Shown: in pieces, positions 5,401 to 5,895 of the stretch | How positions within the stretch are numbered: position 1 is the first letter of the stretch | Layout of the letters: the number at the start of each line of letters is the position of its first letter | Source of the DNA: Alphaproteobacteria bacterium | Lineage (GTDB): Bacteria; Pseudomonadota; Alphaproteobacteria; ATCC43930; CGMCC-115725 | DNA: 5,895 bases | Assembly (NCBI GenBank): GCA_028866355.1 | Contig: JAGWIH010000152.1 | Coordinates: 1-5,895 of the forward strand | Direction of reading: 5' to 3' | Notes under the pieces: model-generated | Seen by the model: the letters and a program-made list of their open reading frames with translations, nothing else | Told to the model about the DNA's origin: nothing | Databases searched by the model: none | Translations under genes and position numbers: made by a program

Positions 5401-5715
5401 ATGGCGACCGACACGCGGCCGAAAGACCAACGATCCGGCGACGACTGGCGTCTGCGCAACGCGCGGCATCTCGCCGGACTCAAGCTGCATCGGCGGCCCT
5501 ACAAGCGCTGGAGCGAATCCTGGGACCACGATCACTGCGCCGCCTGCGGCGCGAAATTCGCCGAGTTCGCGGCGCCGGATATCCAGCACGTCGGCTACGC
5601 CACCGGCGCCGATTACAAGCACGGCGCCGGCTATGCGTGGGTCTGTCCGGCGTGCTTCGCCGATCTCAAGGACCGCCTCGGCTGGACGTCCGACGCAGGC
5701 GGCGGCGCCGCCTGA
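5401..5715 (+). CDS. Small CxxC zinc-ribbon-like protein, candidate immunity protein
   Basis: The protein has 104 residues, is cytoplasmic by sequence, and has no signal or membrane segment. The key features are WDHDHCAACGAKF (residues 41-53) and WVCPACF (80-86). These give two CxxC pairs (C46/C49 and C82/C85) that could bind zinc, with H43 and H45 close by. Between them are HVGYATGADYKHGAGY (63-78). I recall a family of short hypotheticals with WDHDHC-FC-KF and YKHG--Y-WVC--CF motifs in many bacteria, but I know no proven function. The ATG at 5401 follows AGCGGGG (5387-5393) and lies 13 bases after the portal stop. An upstream-extended frame inside the portal gene is a shadow. The gene is followed by an intrinsic terminator, so portal and this gene end as one transcription unit. 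That context suggests it neutralises the toxin-like domain; this is inference. Confidence 0.8.
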   Translation: MATDTRPKDQRSGDDWRLRNARHLAGLKLHRRPYKRWSESWDHDHCAACGAKFAEFAAPDIQHVGYATGADYKHGAGYAWVCPACFADLKDRLGWTSDAGGGAA

Positions 5716-5734
5716 ATCGCCGCCGGCCGGCGAT
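5716..5734 (+). repeat. GC-rich hairpin just after the small gene
   Basis: ATCGCCG (5716-5722) pairs with CGGCGAT (5728-5734) around a CCGGC loop, starting at the base after the stop codon. It has no T-tract and precedes the true terminator by 13 bases. It may protect the mRNA 3' end or be a chance GC palindrome. Confidence 0.4.
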
Positions 5735-5747
5735 CCGATCCAATCCC

Positions 5748-5770
5748 AGGGCGCCTTCGGGCGCCCTTTT
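5748..5770 (+). terminator. Strong rho-independent terminator
   Basis: AGGGCGCC (5748-5755), a TTCG tetraloop and GGCGCCCT (5760-5767) make an eight-base-pair stem with an especially stable loop. TTTT (5767-5770) and then CATTTTC follow. It lies after the candidate immunity gene and about 20 bases before the next gene start. It should therefore reduce transcription from the portal unit into the protease gene unless read-through or antitermination occurs. Confidence 0.85.
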
Positions 5771-5788
5771 CATTTTCGGAGAAACCCC

Positions 5789-5895
5789 ATGCGAATGTTC
5801 GTGCCCCTCGAAAAATGCGACGAGGAAAAGCGCCTCGCCATCGGCTACGCCTCGACGCCGGCGCTCGACAGCCAGGGCGAGATCGTCAAGCGCGA
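5789..5895 (+). CDS. Prohead-protease-like protein, N-terminal fragment
   Basis: Only the first 35 codons are present; the gene runs off the window. It starts MRMFVPLEKCDEEKRLAIGY and continues with STPALDSQGEIVKR. The pattern of a beta-strand, a DEEKRL turn, a G-A segment and LDSQGE is typical of the N-terminus of phage serine proteases that cleave scaffold and capsid precursors (prohead protease S78 or XkdF-like). A gene of this kind is expected immediately after a portal. The ATG at 5789 follows CGGAGAAACCCC, with GGAG at 5778-5781 as ribosome binding site. The catalytic residues lie outside the window, so the exact family is not settled. Confidence 0.7.
   Translation, partial: MRMFVPLEKCDEEKRLAIGYASTPALDSQGEIVKR

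Noticed and set aside
3975..5483. Long open frame of 502 codons on the minus strand opposite the portal gene
   Set aside because: It is very rich in arginine and other residues typical of antisense GC-rich frames, has no recognisable motif, and fully overlaps the well-supported portal and the start of the following gene. It is a shadow frame.

Overview
The window is a high-GC, alphaproteobacterial-looking segment of a tailed-phage (prophage) head and packaging cluster that carries non-structural cargo. Three observations suggest Hyphomicrobiales (a Bradyrhizobium, Rhodopseudomonas or Xanthobacteraceae-like host): the codon use, the type of terminase and portal proteins, and intergenic palindromes of the GTCATTGCGAG...CAATCCAG kind that I associate with that group. 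No species is claimed.

Layout: (1) 4-1311 (+) is a nearly complete large terminase with intact ATPase and nuclease motifs. (2) 1384-1602 and 1719-1934 (+) are two tandem copies of a gene of about 71 residues with no known function, roughly 80% identical over their first 56 residues. (3) 3382-1941 (-) is a two-gene operon facing the other way. It encodes a Cys-rich exported protein with a CFI-box-like motif and a C-terminal hydrophobic helix, followed by a secreted or periplasmic TPR protein; their stop and start codons overlap as TAATG. A compact bidirectional terminator sits where this operon meets the second small gene. (4) 3457-3643 is a cluster of three nested or adjacent intergenic palindromes. 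(5) 3675-5387 (+) is the portal protein, which carries a C-terminal extension of about 140 residues ending in a domain that looks like the variable C-terminal domain of polymorphic toxins. (6) 5401-5715 (+) is a small CxxC...CxxC protein that directly follows and is a candidate immunity protein. (7) A strong intrinsic terminator follows, then the start of a prohead-protease-like gene (5789 to the window end).

How the parts fit: terminase, portal and protease are the expected core of capsid assembly and DNA packaging. Two kinds of extra material have been added. One is a block of about 2.3 kb between terminase and portal (the small tandem genes, the envelope-protein operon and the repeats), which looks like host-derived or moron cargo. 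The other is a toxin-like domain fused to the portal, plus a possible immunity gene closed off by its own terminator. The portal-toxin fusion with adjacent candidate immunity gene is the most interesting signal here. The toxin and immunity assignments rest on motif memory and gene order and were not checked by any search.
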